Shown one piece after another: positions 1 to 9,573 of a stretch of DNA of 64,000 bases. Origin of the DNA: an uncultured Hyphomonas sp. (GTDB taxonomy: Bacteria > Pseudomonadota > Alphaproteobacteria > Caulobacterales > Hyphomonadaceae); assembly GCF_963675305.1 (NCBI RefSeq), contig NZ_OY776147.1:744001-808000 (forward strand), in the 5' to 3' direction. The position numbers and the translations under genes were made by a program. Under the pieces are notes generated by a model that had not been told where the DNA came from, made no database searches, and saw only the letters and a program-made list of their open reading frames with translations. How positions within the stretch are numbered: the first letter of the stretch is position 1; each line of letters begins with the position of its first letter.

Positions 1-2
1 TC

Positions 3-857
3 GGGAAAGAGCTCGCCCAGTCGATGCCAGACGTGCCGGTTCTGGCGCTCTGGCAGGCATGCTATCGCAGCCAGACTTTCCGCGTGTCCCACTTTGCCAG
101 CTATTACCTGCGCTATGACATCACGCGTGAGGACCAGGTCCGTCTCAGCCCTTCGATCCTTCGGGACTTTCTGTCCTTCACCTTGTTCGGCCTGCCCGGA
201 CAGAGGGACCAGATGATTGAACGCCAGGGCACTCTGGCAAACATGCATCGCGAGATCAGCCGCGAAAAAATCTATGTGGCCCAGCTTGTGATGAAGCAAT
301 TGTTCGTCAGCCTTGGCCGTGAAGTACGTAGCCAGCTCTGCGCCTTTATTGCCGGAGACCTGGCCTATTTCCTCGCCCACAATGAGCCGCGCGAACATGC
401 TGCGTCAGGCGAAATGGTGAAAGGATCGGATATCGACATTGTCATAATTTTGAGCGAGTCCCTTCCGGACGATATCAGGACGCGGATCGACAATGAAATG
501 ACAGCTCTGAAGAGTATGTATCTGCGTCACCCGCAATTCCGGCACGAGATCGATTTTATCTGCAAGCGAAAATCCGTTATGGAGCGTCAGTTCCAGTACA
601 CGGACATTCACGACAAGATTGCCAGCAAGATAGCCTATGAATCCATGTTCCTCGGCGGCTCCCTCACGCTCTACATGGAGGTGCGTGACGCGATGAGCCG
701 GACAGGCGTGGATGGCCTGATCGAACAGGATTTCGAGCACGCCCTGAAAGACCGCAAAAATGCGATGCATACGCTCCTGAATGTGCCGGGGGATACAATT
801 GACGAAGAAACCCGTTCCTTGTTCTATTTTTCACAGGAACGTGTGGAGTTTTCGTGA
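3..857 (+). CDS. Nucleotidyltransferase-like protein, 5' end outside the window
   Basis: The reading frame is open to the left edge, so the true start is upstream; the first Met seen at base 24 need not be the start. From that Met the visible part is 277 residues. Near residues 134-140 it has G-S-D-I-D-I-V, which matches the metal-binding GS...DxD signature of the polymerase-beta-like nucleotidyltransferase fold. The regions on either side are helical and not recognisable to me. The substrate cannot be told from the sequence: members of this fold modify proteins, RNA or small molecules. The next gene is about 110 bases downstream on the same strand and has its own ribosome-binding site. The fold assignment rests on one motif. 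Confidence 0.55.
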   Translation, partial: GKELAQSMPDVPVLALWQACYRSQTFRVSHFASYYLRYDITREDQVRLSPSILRDFLSFTLFGLPGQRDQMIERQGTLANMHREISREKIYVAQLVMKQLFVSLGREVRSQLCAFIAGDLAYFLAHNEPREHAASGEMVKGSDIDIVIILSESLPDDIRTRIDNEMTALKSMYLRHPQFRHEIDFICKRKSVMERQFQYTDIHDKIASKIAYESMFLGGSLTLYMEVRDAMSRTGVDGLIEQDFEHALKDRKNAMHTLLNVPGDTIDEETRSLFYFSQERVEFS

Positions 858-968
858 TTTTCTGCCAATCGCGCATTGGCAGTCCGTTCACGATTTCCGG
901 GGCAGGATGACCCGGCATAGCAATAGCCATTTCCATGGGTGGGTGCCCGTATCTGGAGGTCGAAGGAC

Positions 969-3455
969 ATGCAGTTGAGGAAACAACGGTTGTCTTACCT
1001 GAAGACGGTTCTTGTCCTGGCAGTCGCCGGACCGTCCCTTGCCATGCTCGGGGCCTGTGCCAGCGGCGGTGGGGGTGGCGGATCTGCCGTTACACCCGCG
1101 CCACCACCCCCACCGCCACCGCCGTCACCGCCGCCGCCTCCCCCACCGCCGCCGTTTCCGTCTGAGATCGCACCGCCTTCTGCATTCGAAACAAGTGAAT
1201 ACAACGCGACCGGCGGGTTGCCGGTGATCGGAGCTTCAGCTGCCTACTCGATCGGGGCGACGGGATCCGGCATCAAGGTCGCGGTGATTGACACGGGAAC
1301 AATAGATAACCACCCGGACCTGCAGGGTGCCTTTGTCCAGACCTTTGATGTCTGCGCCGATACGGATTGCAGCGGATACGATTCGAACGGGGACCCAATC
1401 ACCACGACCCGCCAGCCGGACGATATCGATACAGGCGGTCACGGGACGCTGGTGTCAGGTGTGATCGCCGCGCGCAGGCAGGACAATTACGCGACTGTGA
1501 TCGACGAAGGATCGGGCATTCAGGGAATCGCCTTTGAGTCATCAATCATTTCTATCCGCGCCGACAGTCCCGGGAGCTGCGCCCGGACGGGGGAGGATGA
1601 AGGCTGCAATTTCAGTGATTCTGCCCTCGTACGCGCCATTCAGTATGCTGTTGACCAGGGTGCCAGTGTTATCAACATGTCGCTGGGCGGTGAAATCGAT
1701 GCCAATCCGGGATTGGAAAATGCTGTACGCAGCGCCGCCGCGGCAGGCGTCCTCGTCGTCATCTCCGCCGGCAACGAAGCTGAGCCAGCCATTGATGACG
1801 GGATGGGGAACATCACCCCGGCGGTTGGCGGAGAGCCGACGGAACCCGCCTATATCGCCGGACAGGACCAGTCGCTGGGGCGGGTCGTGGCGGTTGGCTC
1901 GATTGATCTCAACCGCGCTATTTCTGACTTTTCGAACCGCGCGGGCAATGACGCGAAGAATTATTACATTCTTGCGCCGGGTGAAGGAGTGATTTCCACC
2001 GGACTTGATGATGACATCATGGCGCCCGATTTACCGTCATGTGCTGACACGACCAGTAACCAGTGCCGGGATACAGACGATGTACCTGATTACTGGCGGG
2101 TCTCGGGAACGTCCTTCTCGGCACCTTATGTTGCCGGCGCACTGGCGCTGATGCTGCAGACTTTTCCGAACCTCAAAGATAAGCCCGAGGTCGCACTGCA
2201 GATCCTCCTGGATACGGCGGATGATTATGTTGATCCGGATCTCGACCCGATCACCGGAACAGCGGCGGGTGAAGGGGTTGATGAGGTGTCTGGCGTCGGC
2301 ATTCTCAATCTCATCCGGGCTTTTTCGCCCCAGGGTCAGCAGACACTGGACTTTGGCGCGGAGAAGGTTTCCATCGATACGGCGCTGGCGCCAAGCGGCG
2401 GCGCCTTCGGGGATTGGGCCTCAAGCTCTGGCGCGTTTAACGGGCTGGTTTTCCAGGACAGGTACGAACGCGGTTTCGTGTTGGACGCCGACACTGTCTC
2501 GGCGCGATTGCCGGTGGACATGACGGGACACCGGATGGTCGACTTCGGAACGCGGGCCAATTGGGCCGCGGGTGAAACGCATGCCGTGCGAGCCGGGAAT
2601 CTGTCCTTCAACTGGACGCAGGCGCGTCTATATGACGATCCGTCTGCGCCGTACCAGGAAGACCCGGAATCGACCTTCCAGATGCGTTACAGTTTCGGCG
2701 CAAACGAGGTGGAAGTCGGCCGGGGCGGGTCGCTCACCCGTCTGGCGCCGGACGTGTCGCTGCTGAATGAGCCGGGTGTCGGCAATGCGTTCTCGACGGG
2801 CGGGGCGTGGGCGAAGTTCAGCCACCATCTGGGGCAGGGCCTCGTGATGGACTTCTTCTCTGCCGAGCAGATGGGACGCAGCCAGTCCGGCTTCCGGTTC
2901 GGCCGAGACAAGCCGCGCTGGTCTTACCGGTTCGGGGCGACCTTTGTGGAAGATGCGAACACCGCGCTCGGCGGATCGGTGCAGGCGCGTTTTGGCGCCG
3001 AAGACCAGACGCGGATGACGGCCTATGCGCTGGAAGGCGCCTGGCTCGCCGGGGAGCGCTGGACACTGTCTTCCGGCCTGGAAATGGCAAGCGTCGACCT
3101 GCCGGGTGTGAACGTGAATGATGTCTGGACGAGCCGCTGGTCCCTCGGCGCAAGCCGTCTGGCCGGGCCGGGGCGCCTCAGCCTGATCGTTGCCCAGCCA
3201 TGGCGGGCGGAAACGGGATCGATCGCGCTCAATGCGCCGGTCGGCATCGACGCGTCCGGCGCGCTGATCCATCAGACCATCAATGCCGGCCTGACCCCCA
3301 GCGGGCGGCAGGTGGATTTTGAAACGCGCTACGGCTTCCAGCTGGTGGGCGGTTGGAGCGGCGAGACGGCGGCTGTGGTGTCGACGTCGCCGAACCATAT
3401 CGCGGGTGCGGAAGAGGAGAGTGCCCTGTGGTTCAGGCTATCGACAGACTGGTAA
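969..3455 (+). CDS. Secreted subtilisin-like (S8) serine protease, lipoprotein with probable autotransporter-type C-terminus
   Basis: ATG 969 is chosen because GGAGG lies nine bases upstream; an earlier in-frame Met at 939 lacks such a site. The 828-residue product begins with a signal peptide ending in a lipobox (L-G-A-C, Cys30), followed by a glycine run and a long proline-rich linker at about 43-66. The S8 triad is visible: Asp108 in V-I-D-T-G, His158 in G-G-H-G-T and Ser382 in S-G-T-S-F-S-A-P. The oxyanion Asn is in S-A-G-N. After about residue 460 the chain is rich in alternating aromatic and polar residues and ends in a Trp, as outer-membrane beta-barrels do. The architecture resembles lipidated autotransporter proteases such as NalP/SphB1. 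The protease domain is secure; the barrel is inferred. Confidence 0.85.
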   Translation: MQLRKQRLSYLKTVLVLAVAGPSLAMLGACASGGGGGGSAVTPAPPPPPPPPSPPPPPPPPPFPSEIAPPSAFETSEYNATGGLPVIGASAAYSIGATGSGIKVAVIDTGTIDNHPDLQGAFVQTFDVCADTDCSGYDSNGDPITTTRQPDDIDTGGHGTLVSGVIAARRQDNYATVIDEGSGIQGIAFESSIISIRADSPGSCARTGEDEGCNFSDSALVRAIQYAVDQGASVINMSLGGEIDANPGLENAVRSAAAAGVLVVISAGNEAEPAIDDGMGNITPAVGGEPTEPAYIAGQDQSLGRVVAVGSIDLNRAISDFSNRAGNDAKNYYILAPGEGVISTGLDDDIMAPDLPSCADTTSNQCRDTDDVPDYWRVSGTSFSAPYVAGALALMLQTFPNLKDKPEVALQILLDTADDYVDPDLDPITGTAAGEGVDEVSGVGILNLIRAFSPQGQQTLDFGAEKVSIDTALAPSGGAFGDWASSSGAFNGLVFQDRYERGFVLDADTVSARLPVDMTGHRMVDFGTRANWAAGETHAVRAGNLSFNWTQARLYDDPSAPYQEDPESTFQMRYSFGANEVEVGRGGSLTRLAPDVSLLNEPGVGNAFSTGGAWAKFSHHLGQGLVMDFFSAEQMGRSQSGFRFGRDKPRWSYRFGATFVEDANTALGGSVQARFGAEDQTRMTAYALEGAWLAGERWTLSSGLEMASVDLPGVNVNDVWTSRWSLGASRLAGPGRLSLIVAQPWRAETGSIALNAPVGIDASGALIHQTINAGLTPSGRQVDFETRYGFQLVGGWSGETAAVVSTSPNHIAGAEEESALWFRLSTDW

Positions 3456-3874
3456 CGATACGCGCGGCAGTGGCGCTGGCATCACTTGGTATGCTGGCCG
3501 GATGCCAGTGTCTCTGGCCGCATATTTCGAATGAGCAGACCGAGCCTGACGAGGTTGCCGATTCGGACGCTGCACTGCCTTGTCCGACTGTGACCAGCGC
3601 CAAGGCCTGGGTGAACCGGATGCCGACCATCGGCGGTGAGCCGACCCGAATGATCGTGATGCTGGACGTGGATAGCGAGGACAGCTGGTTCATGGCACCG
3701 CTGGACGTCCCGTCCGCAAACGGGCTCATCCTGGACCTGAAGCCTGGCGGATCGGCGGTGCCGGGCACAGTCGCCTACCGCCAGATGGCGCCTGCGCCGC
3801 TGCCCGACCACATTCAGATCCTGTGCCGGGGCAGCGAAGTCGCCACGATCAGCGATGTGATGATCGTCCAGTAA
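3428..3874 (+). CDS. Small putative lipoprotein
   Basis: A GTG start at 3428 is preferred because a purine-rich GAGGAG lies about eight bases upstream. It also places a clean signal peptide at the N-terminus ending in the lipobox L-A-G-C (Cys26). The 148-residue product overlaps the end of the preceding protease gene by 28 bases in another frame, so the two are probably translated from one message. I recognise no domain in the mature part, which contains several Cys residues and beta-type sequence. A role linked to the protease, such as chaperone or inhibitor, is only a guess from position. Confidence 0.6.
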   Translation: MVQAIDRLVTIRAAVALASLGMLAGCQCLWPHISNEQTEPDEVADSDAALPCPTVTSAKAWVNRMPTIGGEPTRMIVMLDVDSEDSWFMAPLDVPSANGLILDLKPGGSAVPGTVAYRQMAPAPLPDHIQILCRGSEVATISDVMIVQ

Positions 3875-3880
3875 GCCGCC

Positions 3881-5062
3881 CTAATTCACCAGCCGTGCGA
3901 GTTCTCCGGCAAGCGTGGTCTTTTCCCAGCTGAAGGCGCCGTTCTCGCCAGGCTTCCGGCCAAAGTGGCCATAGGCTGCGCTGGGGGAATAGATCGGGCG
4001 GTTCAACTCAAGGTGTGTGCGAATGCCTTTGGGTGACAGGTCGAACATTTCGCGAAGAGCGGCGGCGATGCGGGTTTCTTCCACACGGCCCGTGCCATGC
4101 GTATCGACATAGATCGACAAGGGTTGCGAGACGCCGATCGCGTAGCTGACCTGGATGGTGCAGCGTTCGGCCAGGCCGGCCGCTACAACGTTCTTGGCCA
4201 GATAGCGCGTCGCGTAGGCGGCTGACCGGTCGACCTTGGACGGGTCCTTTCCGGAAAAGGCACCGCCGCCATGCGGGGCTGCGCCGCCATAGGTGTCGAC
4301 AATGATCTTGCGGCCGGTAAGGCCGGCATCGCCGTCCGGTCCGCCAATGTAGAAGCTGCCCGTCGGGTTCACATAGAACTTGTCTTCCGGCGGGAACCAG
4401 CCCTCCGGCAGCACCTCTTCCACGACCGGGCGGATAATCTCACGCAGCTCGTCCTGGCTCACATCCTTGCCATGCTGGTGGGAGACGACGATGGCATTCA
4501 CCCCGACGGGGCGGGAACCTTCATACCGCAGCGTGACCTGGCTCTTGGCGTCCGGTTCCAGTTGCGGGCGGGCGCCGGAGTGGCGCAGGGCCGCCAGTTT
4601 CTGCAGGATCTGGTGCGAGTAGACGAGCGTTGCCGGCATCAGTTCCGGCGTCTCATTGGTGGCGTAGCCGAACATGATGCCCTGGTCGCCGGCACCTTCT
4701 TCCTTGAACAGGCCCTGGCCTTCTTCAACGCCCTGGGCAATCTCGGCAGACTGTTCATGGACCAGATTATCGATCGACAGGTTCTTCCAGTGGAAGCCGT
4801 CCTGCTCATAGCCGATCCGCTTGACCACATTGCGGGCCGCTTCGTTCATTTCGTCTTCGGTGACGACGGCGCCATTGTTCGTGCGCACTTCGCCAGCCAG
4901 CACGATCTTGTTGGTCGTGGTCAGGGTTTCCACGGCGACCTTCGCCGTCGGATCCTTGGCCAGGAACAGGTCGACAATGGCGTCAGAGACCTGATCTGCG
5001 ACCTTGTCGGGATGTCCCTCGGAAACGCTTTCGGAAGTGAATTCGTGGCTGGAGAGTTTCAT
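3881..5062 (-). CDS. metK: S-adenosylmethionine synthetase
   Basis: MetK makes S-adenosylmethionine from methionine and ATP in the cytoplasm. The 393-residue product has the family length and begins with the usual segment carrying E-G-H-P-D-K, where the His is catalytic. It also contains the conserved D-Q-G-I-M-F-G-Y loop and G-G-A-F-S-G-K-D near the C-terminal third. It is the last gene of a minus-strand run ahcY-purU-metK with gaps of about 20 bases, which is a methyl-cycle and one-carbon operon. Its 3' end converges on the small lipoprotein gene with only six bases between stop codons. Confidence 0.97.
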   Translation of the reverse strand: MKLSSHEFTSESVSEGHPDKVADQVSDAIVDLFLAKDPTAKVAVETLTTTNKIVLAGEVRTNNGAVVTEDEMNEAARNVVKRIGYEQDGFHWKNLSIDNLVHEQSAEIAQGVEEGQGLFKEEGAGDQGIMFGYATNETPELMPATLVYSHQILQKLAALRHSGARPQLEPDAKSQVTLRYEGSRPVGVNAIVVSHQHGKDVSQDELREIIRPVVEEVLPEGWFPPEDKFYVNPTGSFYIGGPDGDAGLTGRKIIVDTYGGAAPHGGGAFSGKDPSKVDRSAAYATRYLAKNVVAAGLAERCTIQVSYAIGVSQPLSIYVDTHGTGRVEETRIAAALREMFDLSPKGIRTHLELNRPIYSPSAAYGHFGRKPGENGAFSWEKTTLAGELARLVN

Positions 5063-5080
5063 GGCAATTTCCTCTGGGGC

Positions 5081-5941
5081 TTATCTGGCGAAGACAATGG
5101 TGCGGCCGGCATGGCTGAAAACGCGGTGCTCTGCATGCGCCTTCACGGCGCGCAGAAGGGCGGTGCCTTCCAGGTGGCGGCCGGTTTCGATCATGTCGGC
5201 AGGGGTATAGGTGTGGTCGATGGTTTCGGTGACCTGGGTGATGATCGGGCCCTCATCGAGGTCGGCGGTCACATAATGCGCCGTCGCGCCGATGACCTTC
5301 ACGCCGCGGGCGTGGGCCTGGTGATAGGGGCGGGCGCCCTTGAAGCTTGGCAGGAAGGAGTGGTGGATATTGATGCACCGGCCTTCCAGTTCCCGGCAGG
5401 CTTCGTCGCTCAGCACCTGCATGTAGCGGGCAAGGACGACGAGGTCGGCGCCCGTGTCCTCAACGACGTTGAACAGGCGCGCTTCAGCTTCGGCCTTGGT
5501 CGCGGCTGTCACAGGGATGTGGAACCAGGGCAGGCCGAAATGGGCAAACTGGTCTTTCAGCGTGTCATGGTTCGAGACGATCCCAACGACGTCGATCGGC
5601 AGCTCCTTGCGCCGTGACGCGTAGAGCAGCGTGTTGGCGCAATGGTCCGACTGGGAGACCAGAAGGAGTGTCCGCATCCGCTGGCCGACCGGGGCAACGC
5701 TCCAGTCGGCTTCCAGCTCTTCTGCCGCTTCCTCAATGTCGCCCAGCAGGCTGAGCGGCACTTCACCGCCCTCCGGCCCGCGGAAGACGAGCCGGGCAAA
5801 GAATTGCCCGGACCCGGTATCGCCGAATGTGCGGGAGGAGGCGATGAAACAGTCATGCGCCTCCATCAGGCGTGCCAGCGTCGCGACGATCCCGACCCGG
5901 TCCGGGCAGGACAATGTCAGGATGTGATCGCCGGTCGTCAT
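5081..5941 (-). CDS. purU: Formyltetrahydrofolate deformylase
   Basis: PurU hydrolyses 10-formyltetrahydrofolate to formate and tetrahydrofolate and so balances one-carbon pools. The 286-residue product has an N-terminal ACT domain (about residues 5-85, starting at the L-S-C-P-D-R-V-G-I-V segment). A formyltransferase domain follows, with the catalytic H-H-S-F-L-P-S-F-K-G stretch near two thirds of the length. It sits between ahcY and metK on the same strand, 19 bases from each, so co-transcription is very likely. The pairing makes sense because the methyl cycle draws on folate one-carbon units. Confidence 0.95.
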   Translation of the reverse strand: MTTGDHILTLSCPDRVGIVATLARLMEAHDCFIASSRTFGDTGSGQFFARLVFRGPEGGEVPLSLLGDIEEAAEELEADWSVAPVGQRMRTLLLVSQSDHCANTLLYASRRKELPIDVVGIVSNHDTLKDQFAHFGLPWFHIPVTAATKAEAEARLFNVVEDTGADLVVLARYMQVLSDEACRELEGRCINIHHSFLPSFKGARPYHQAHARGVKVIGATAHYVTADLDEGPIITQVTETIDHTYTPADMIETGRHLEGTALLRAVKAHAEHRVFSHAGRTIVFAR

Positions 5942-5960
5942 GCTGCGTCCCTGCCGGACC

Positions 5961-7355
<1,395 letters not shown>

Positions 7356-7414
7356 ATCAACATTCCTTTATGCGTTTGTGCGCCGGTAACATGCGCCGTA
7401 GCAAAAGGCAACGC

Positions 7415-7442
7415 GCCAGGCGCTGCCGGAGCAGCGCCTGGC
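7415..7442 (-). promoter_or_regulatory. Perfect 12-bp hairpin with a 4-nt loop in the ahcY leader
   Basis: Bases 7415-7426 and 7431-7442 are exact reverse complements, giving a 12-bp GC-rich stem. Read on the minus strand the loop is TCCG, which fits the stable UNCG tetraloop class. It lies about 60 bases upstream of the ahcY start codon. No T-run follows on either strand, so it is unlikely to be a simple terminator. It could be an mRNA-stability element or part of an S-adenosylhomocysteine-responsive leader; the sequence alone does not show which. Confidence 0.6.
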
Positions 7443-7463
7443 TGCGGGAAGACCCTCACAAAC

Positions 7464-7496
7464 ACCGTCTATAGACCGTCTATAGACCATCTATAG
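7464..7496 (-). promoter_or_regulatory. Three tandem 11-bp palindromic repeats upstream of ahcY
   Basis: Three head-to-tail 11-base units occupy 7464-7474, 7475-7485 and 7486-7496. The first two are identical (ACCGTCTATAG) and the third differs at one base. The junctions create two perfect 10-bp palindromes, GTCTATAGAC, at 7467-7476 and 7478-7487. A period of 11 bases puts the copies about one helical turn apart, which suits cooperative binding of a dimeric regulator. They lie about 110-140 bases upstream of the ahcY start. Regulators of SAM-cycle genes of the ArsR family are known in Proteobacteria, but I cannot match this motif to one. Confidence 0.55.
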
Positions 7497-7635
7497 CGGG
7501 TCGGTGTTTTGCTTTCGGGGATGCTGATGCCGGGCAAGGCCGCCGCGCGGGGAGGCGCGCGCGGCCACCTTCCGGCTGCGGCCGGCCGCCCTGTCCCGCC
7601 TTCTGGTCAGCTGCCAGAAGCGGGGAGGAAGGGTG
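7497..7635. other. GC-rich intergenic stretch with several inverted repeats
   Basis: No gene is supported here. The stretch contains a 7-bp inverted repeat (CTTCTGG at 7600-7606 with CCAGAAG at 7614-7620) and other GC-rich self-complementary runs around 7536-7590. It lies just downstream of the small minus-strand gene at 7636-8025 and upstream of the ahcY repeats. It may hold the terminator of the former and the promoter of the latter, but no T-run marks a clear terminator. Confidence 0.35.
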
Positions 7636-8025
7636 TCAGGCGGATACGAATTCTTTGCTGGGTTGGTGCGCCCGCATCCTGCTTTCGGTTTTGCGTGCGT
7701 CGCCAAGATAGAACGGGAAGCGTTCCATCACATGCCAGAAGCTCGCCATCAGGTGAGGGCGCTCCCGCAAGGGACCGAAATAAAATACCGTACACAGGCA
7801 TTTGTTTTCCGTCCGGGGGTGCGGGCGGCAGGTGACCTCAAAGGGCCCCCAGTCGACGCGGGCGAGGATAACGTCTTCGAGAACGGTGGGGTCTCCGGCC
7901 CAGCGGCATTCGAACTCCGCGTATCTCAGGTTGTCACCGGTGGCCGCCGGGGGCTGCGGCGCGGATTCCGGCCGGACCGGCAGGATCTGAACATTGCCGT
8001 ATTCCAATCTCTGGGCTCCTTCCAT
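7636..8025 (-). CDS. Hypothetical protein, about 125 residues
   Basis: I do not recognise this family. The 129-residue reading has a well-defined beta-rich look, with clustered aromatic residues around F-W-H-V-M-E-R-F-P-F-Y-L-G-D-A-R-K near residues 95-110. No signal peptide or membrane segment is evident. The ATG at 8025 has no Shine-Dalgarno site. A TTG six codons further in (8007) has GGAG about eight bases upstream and may be the real start, which would shorten the protein to 123 residues. It stands alone between the ahcY operon and a LysR-family gene, all on the minus strand. Confidence 0.6.
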   Translation of the reverse strand: MEGAQRLEYGNVQILPVRPESAPQPPAATGDNLRYAEFECRWAGDPTVLEDVILARVDWGPFEVTCRPHPRTENKCLCTVFYFGPLRERPHLMASFWHVMERFPFYLGDARKTESRMRAHQPSKEFVSA

Positions 8026-8092
8026 GTCTGTTCACAGACGGAAGGTGGGGCGAGACAGATGATAAGTAAAATCGAATGAAACTGAATAAGCG

Positions 8093-9028
8093 TTAGGTTT
8101 TTCCTTTCTTTCGTTTTGCCTTCTGATCCAGAAGGTCCGCCGCCACATCCCTGAAAACCAGGCCCAGCTTCTGGATGTTCTGTTCCAGGGGAGAGCCCGC
8201 GCGCCAGACCAGACTGATCTGCCGCCGGGCAAGAGGGTGGTCGATCGGGCGGACGATCTGATGCGGGTCCTTGCTGGCTTCGATCAGGGCATAAAGGCTC
8301 GGCACAATGGCAATGCCTGCGCCCATGCCAGCCATCTGACGGATCGCATCCAGGGATGTGCCTTCATATTCCGTCGACACATGGGCACTGGCGGCTTCCG
8401 CCAGTTTCTGGACCACTGTGCTGAGGCGGTGCCCGTAGCCCAGGCTGAGGATTTCCCGTCCCTTGAGGGCGGAGATCTTTAAGGGGCCGGTCCCATCCGC
8501 AATCGGGTCGTCGGCGGCCGTGCAGGCATAAAGCTGCTCGTCAAACAGCTGCATGGACTCGGCATGAAGGTGGTCTTCTGCCGTGGAGATGATCATGTCG
8601 AGGCGGCCGTCATTGAGTTTTTCGTCGAGGTCAATCGTCCGCTCCTCCCGGACGCCGAGGCGGAGGTCCGGGTACAGCCGGTGCAATTCCCGCACGGCGC
8701 TGGGCAGGAGGTAAGGCCCGATTGTGGGCAATGTCCCGAGCCGGTAGCGGCCTGCGAGATCACCGGCGACCTGGCGGGCGACTGTTTTCAGGTCTTCCGC
8801 CTGGGTCAGAACAATCCGGGCACGGCGCACGACTTCCACGCCCGCCGGTGTGAGGACGGCCCCGGTACGGGCGCGCTCGATCAGCGTCACGCCGAGCTGG
8901 GCTTCTGCATCCGAGATCTGTTCGGAGAGGCTTGGCTGGCTCACGCCCAGTTGCAGCGCGGCGTCGCGGAAGCGGCCCGTGTCTGCGACGGCCACGATAT
9001 ATTGGAGTTGGCGAAGGGTTGGTCTCAT
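8093..9028 (-). CDS. LysR-family regulator, OxyR-like, lacking the peroxidatic cysteine position
   Basis: The start is set at the Met that opens the helix-turn-helix domain (M-R-P-T-L-R-Q-L-Q-Y), giving 311 residues, the usual LysR length; the longer upstream reading is not needed. Residues 1-65 form the winged helix, with Q-P-S-L-S-E-Q-I at 31-38. The rest is the LysR substrate-binding domain and is most like OxyR. In OxyR the sensing Cys lies in a G-H-C-L-R context; here the corresponding segment near residues 199-203 reads G-H-R-L-S. The only nearby Cys is in L-Y-A-C-T at about 169. A different effector is therefore possible. Two small genes start divergently about 100 bases away and may be targets. 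Confidence 0.85.
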   Translation of the reverse strand: MRPTLRQLQYIVAVADTGRFRDAALQLGVSQPSLSEQISDAEAQLGVTLIERARTGAVLTPAGVEVVRRARIVLTQAEDLKTVARQVAGDLAGRYRLGTLPTIGPYLLPSAVRELHRLYPDLRLGVREERTIDLDEKLNDGRLDMIISTAEDHLHAESMQLFDEQLYACTAADDPIADGTGPLKISALKGREILSLGYGHRLSTVVQKLAEAASAHVSTEYEGTSLDAIRQMAGMGAGIAIVPSLYALIEASKDPHQIVRPIDHPLARRQISLVWRAGSPLEQNIQKLGLVFRDVAADLLDQKAKRKKGKT

Positions 9029-9130
9029 GTTTCGGAAAAACCTATCGGAAAGTAAGATACATTCGATTTGAACTATAGTGCATATGGCGGCATATCGTGA
9101 CCATCGCAAGTGAAAAAGGAGACCAATCAA

Positions 9131-9313
9131 ATGTATCGACTGACCGACGACCTCTGGACAGGGCGCCAGATTGGCCCGGCAAGTCCAGGCCGTGGCGGCC
9201 GGTTCATGGATGCCGCAGAAAACTATCCGACGGCGGATGAGAGCGGCAAGATCACCGTGGAGACGCCAACCCAGTACCGCCGCCGCAGGCGCCGTACGCG
9301 CCGGGCTGCCTGA
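9131..9313 (+). CDS. Small hypothetical protein with an arginine-rich C-terminus
   Basis: The ATG at 9131 has GGAG ten bases upstream and is preferred over a GTG seven codons earlier that overlaps that site. The 60-residue product begins M-Y-R-L-T-D-D-L-W and ends in a run of nine Arg or Arg/Thr residues, a very basic tail that could bind nucleic acid or the membrane. I recognise no family. It is divergent from the OxyR-like gene and followed 33 bases later by another small gene on the same strand. Confidence 0.55.
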   Translation: MYRLTDDLWTGRQIGPASPGRGGRFMDAAENYPTADESGKITVETPTQYRRRRRRTRRAA

Positions 9314-9346
9314 TTTCAGGCGGGTGCAGAAAGAAAGGGAATGGCA

Positions 9347-9556
9347 ATGTCTGTCCTCAAAGACCTGATCACAGGTTTCCTCGAAGAAATGGCCGATTTT
9401 GCAGAACCGCGTGAGCGGAAGAAGCGGCCACGCAAGGGTGAGTTGGTTCCGGTGCGCAATCGCTCGCGCAATGATGCCGAAGCGATAAGCCGCTGGGAAG
9501 GGGAAGGCGGACGCCTGCCCCACCGAAAGGGCGGCTTCAGCTTCCCCGGCGACTAG
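9347..9556 (+). CDS. Small hypothetical basic protein
   Basis: Two ATGs lie at 9341 and 9347. The second is better placed behind AAAGGGA (9334-9340) and starts M-S-V-L-K-D-L-I-T-G-F, an amphipathic-looking helix. The rest is rich in Arg, Lys and Glu. The product is about 69 residues. No family is recognised. It probably shares a message with the preceding small gene. The structured nhaA leader starts right after its stop codon. Confidence 0.5.
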   Translation: MSVLKDLITGFLEEMADFAEPRERKKRPRKGELVPVRNRSRNDAEAISRWEGEGGRLPHRKGGFSFPGD

Positions 9557-9573
9557 CACGCCTCACACGACCC

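Noticed and set aside
4271..5617. Long plus-strand open frame opposite metK and purU
   Set aside because: It is the antisense of two clear genes in GC-rich DNA, has no recognisable domain and no ribosome-binding site. The same holds for the long frames opposite ahcY, clpA and kdsA.
7636..8025. A second methyl-cycle gene in the ahcY operon
   Set aside because: The protein has no recognisable link to the pathway and is separated from ahcY by 280 bases with repeats and a hairpin.
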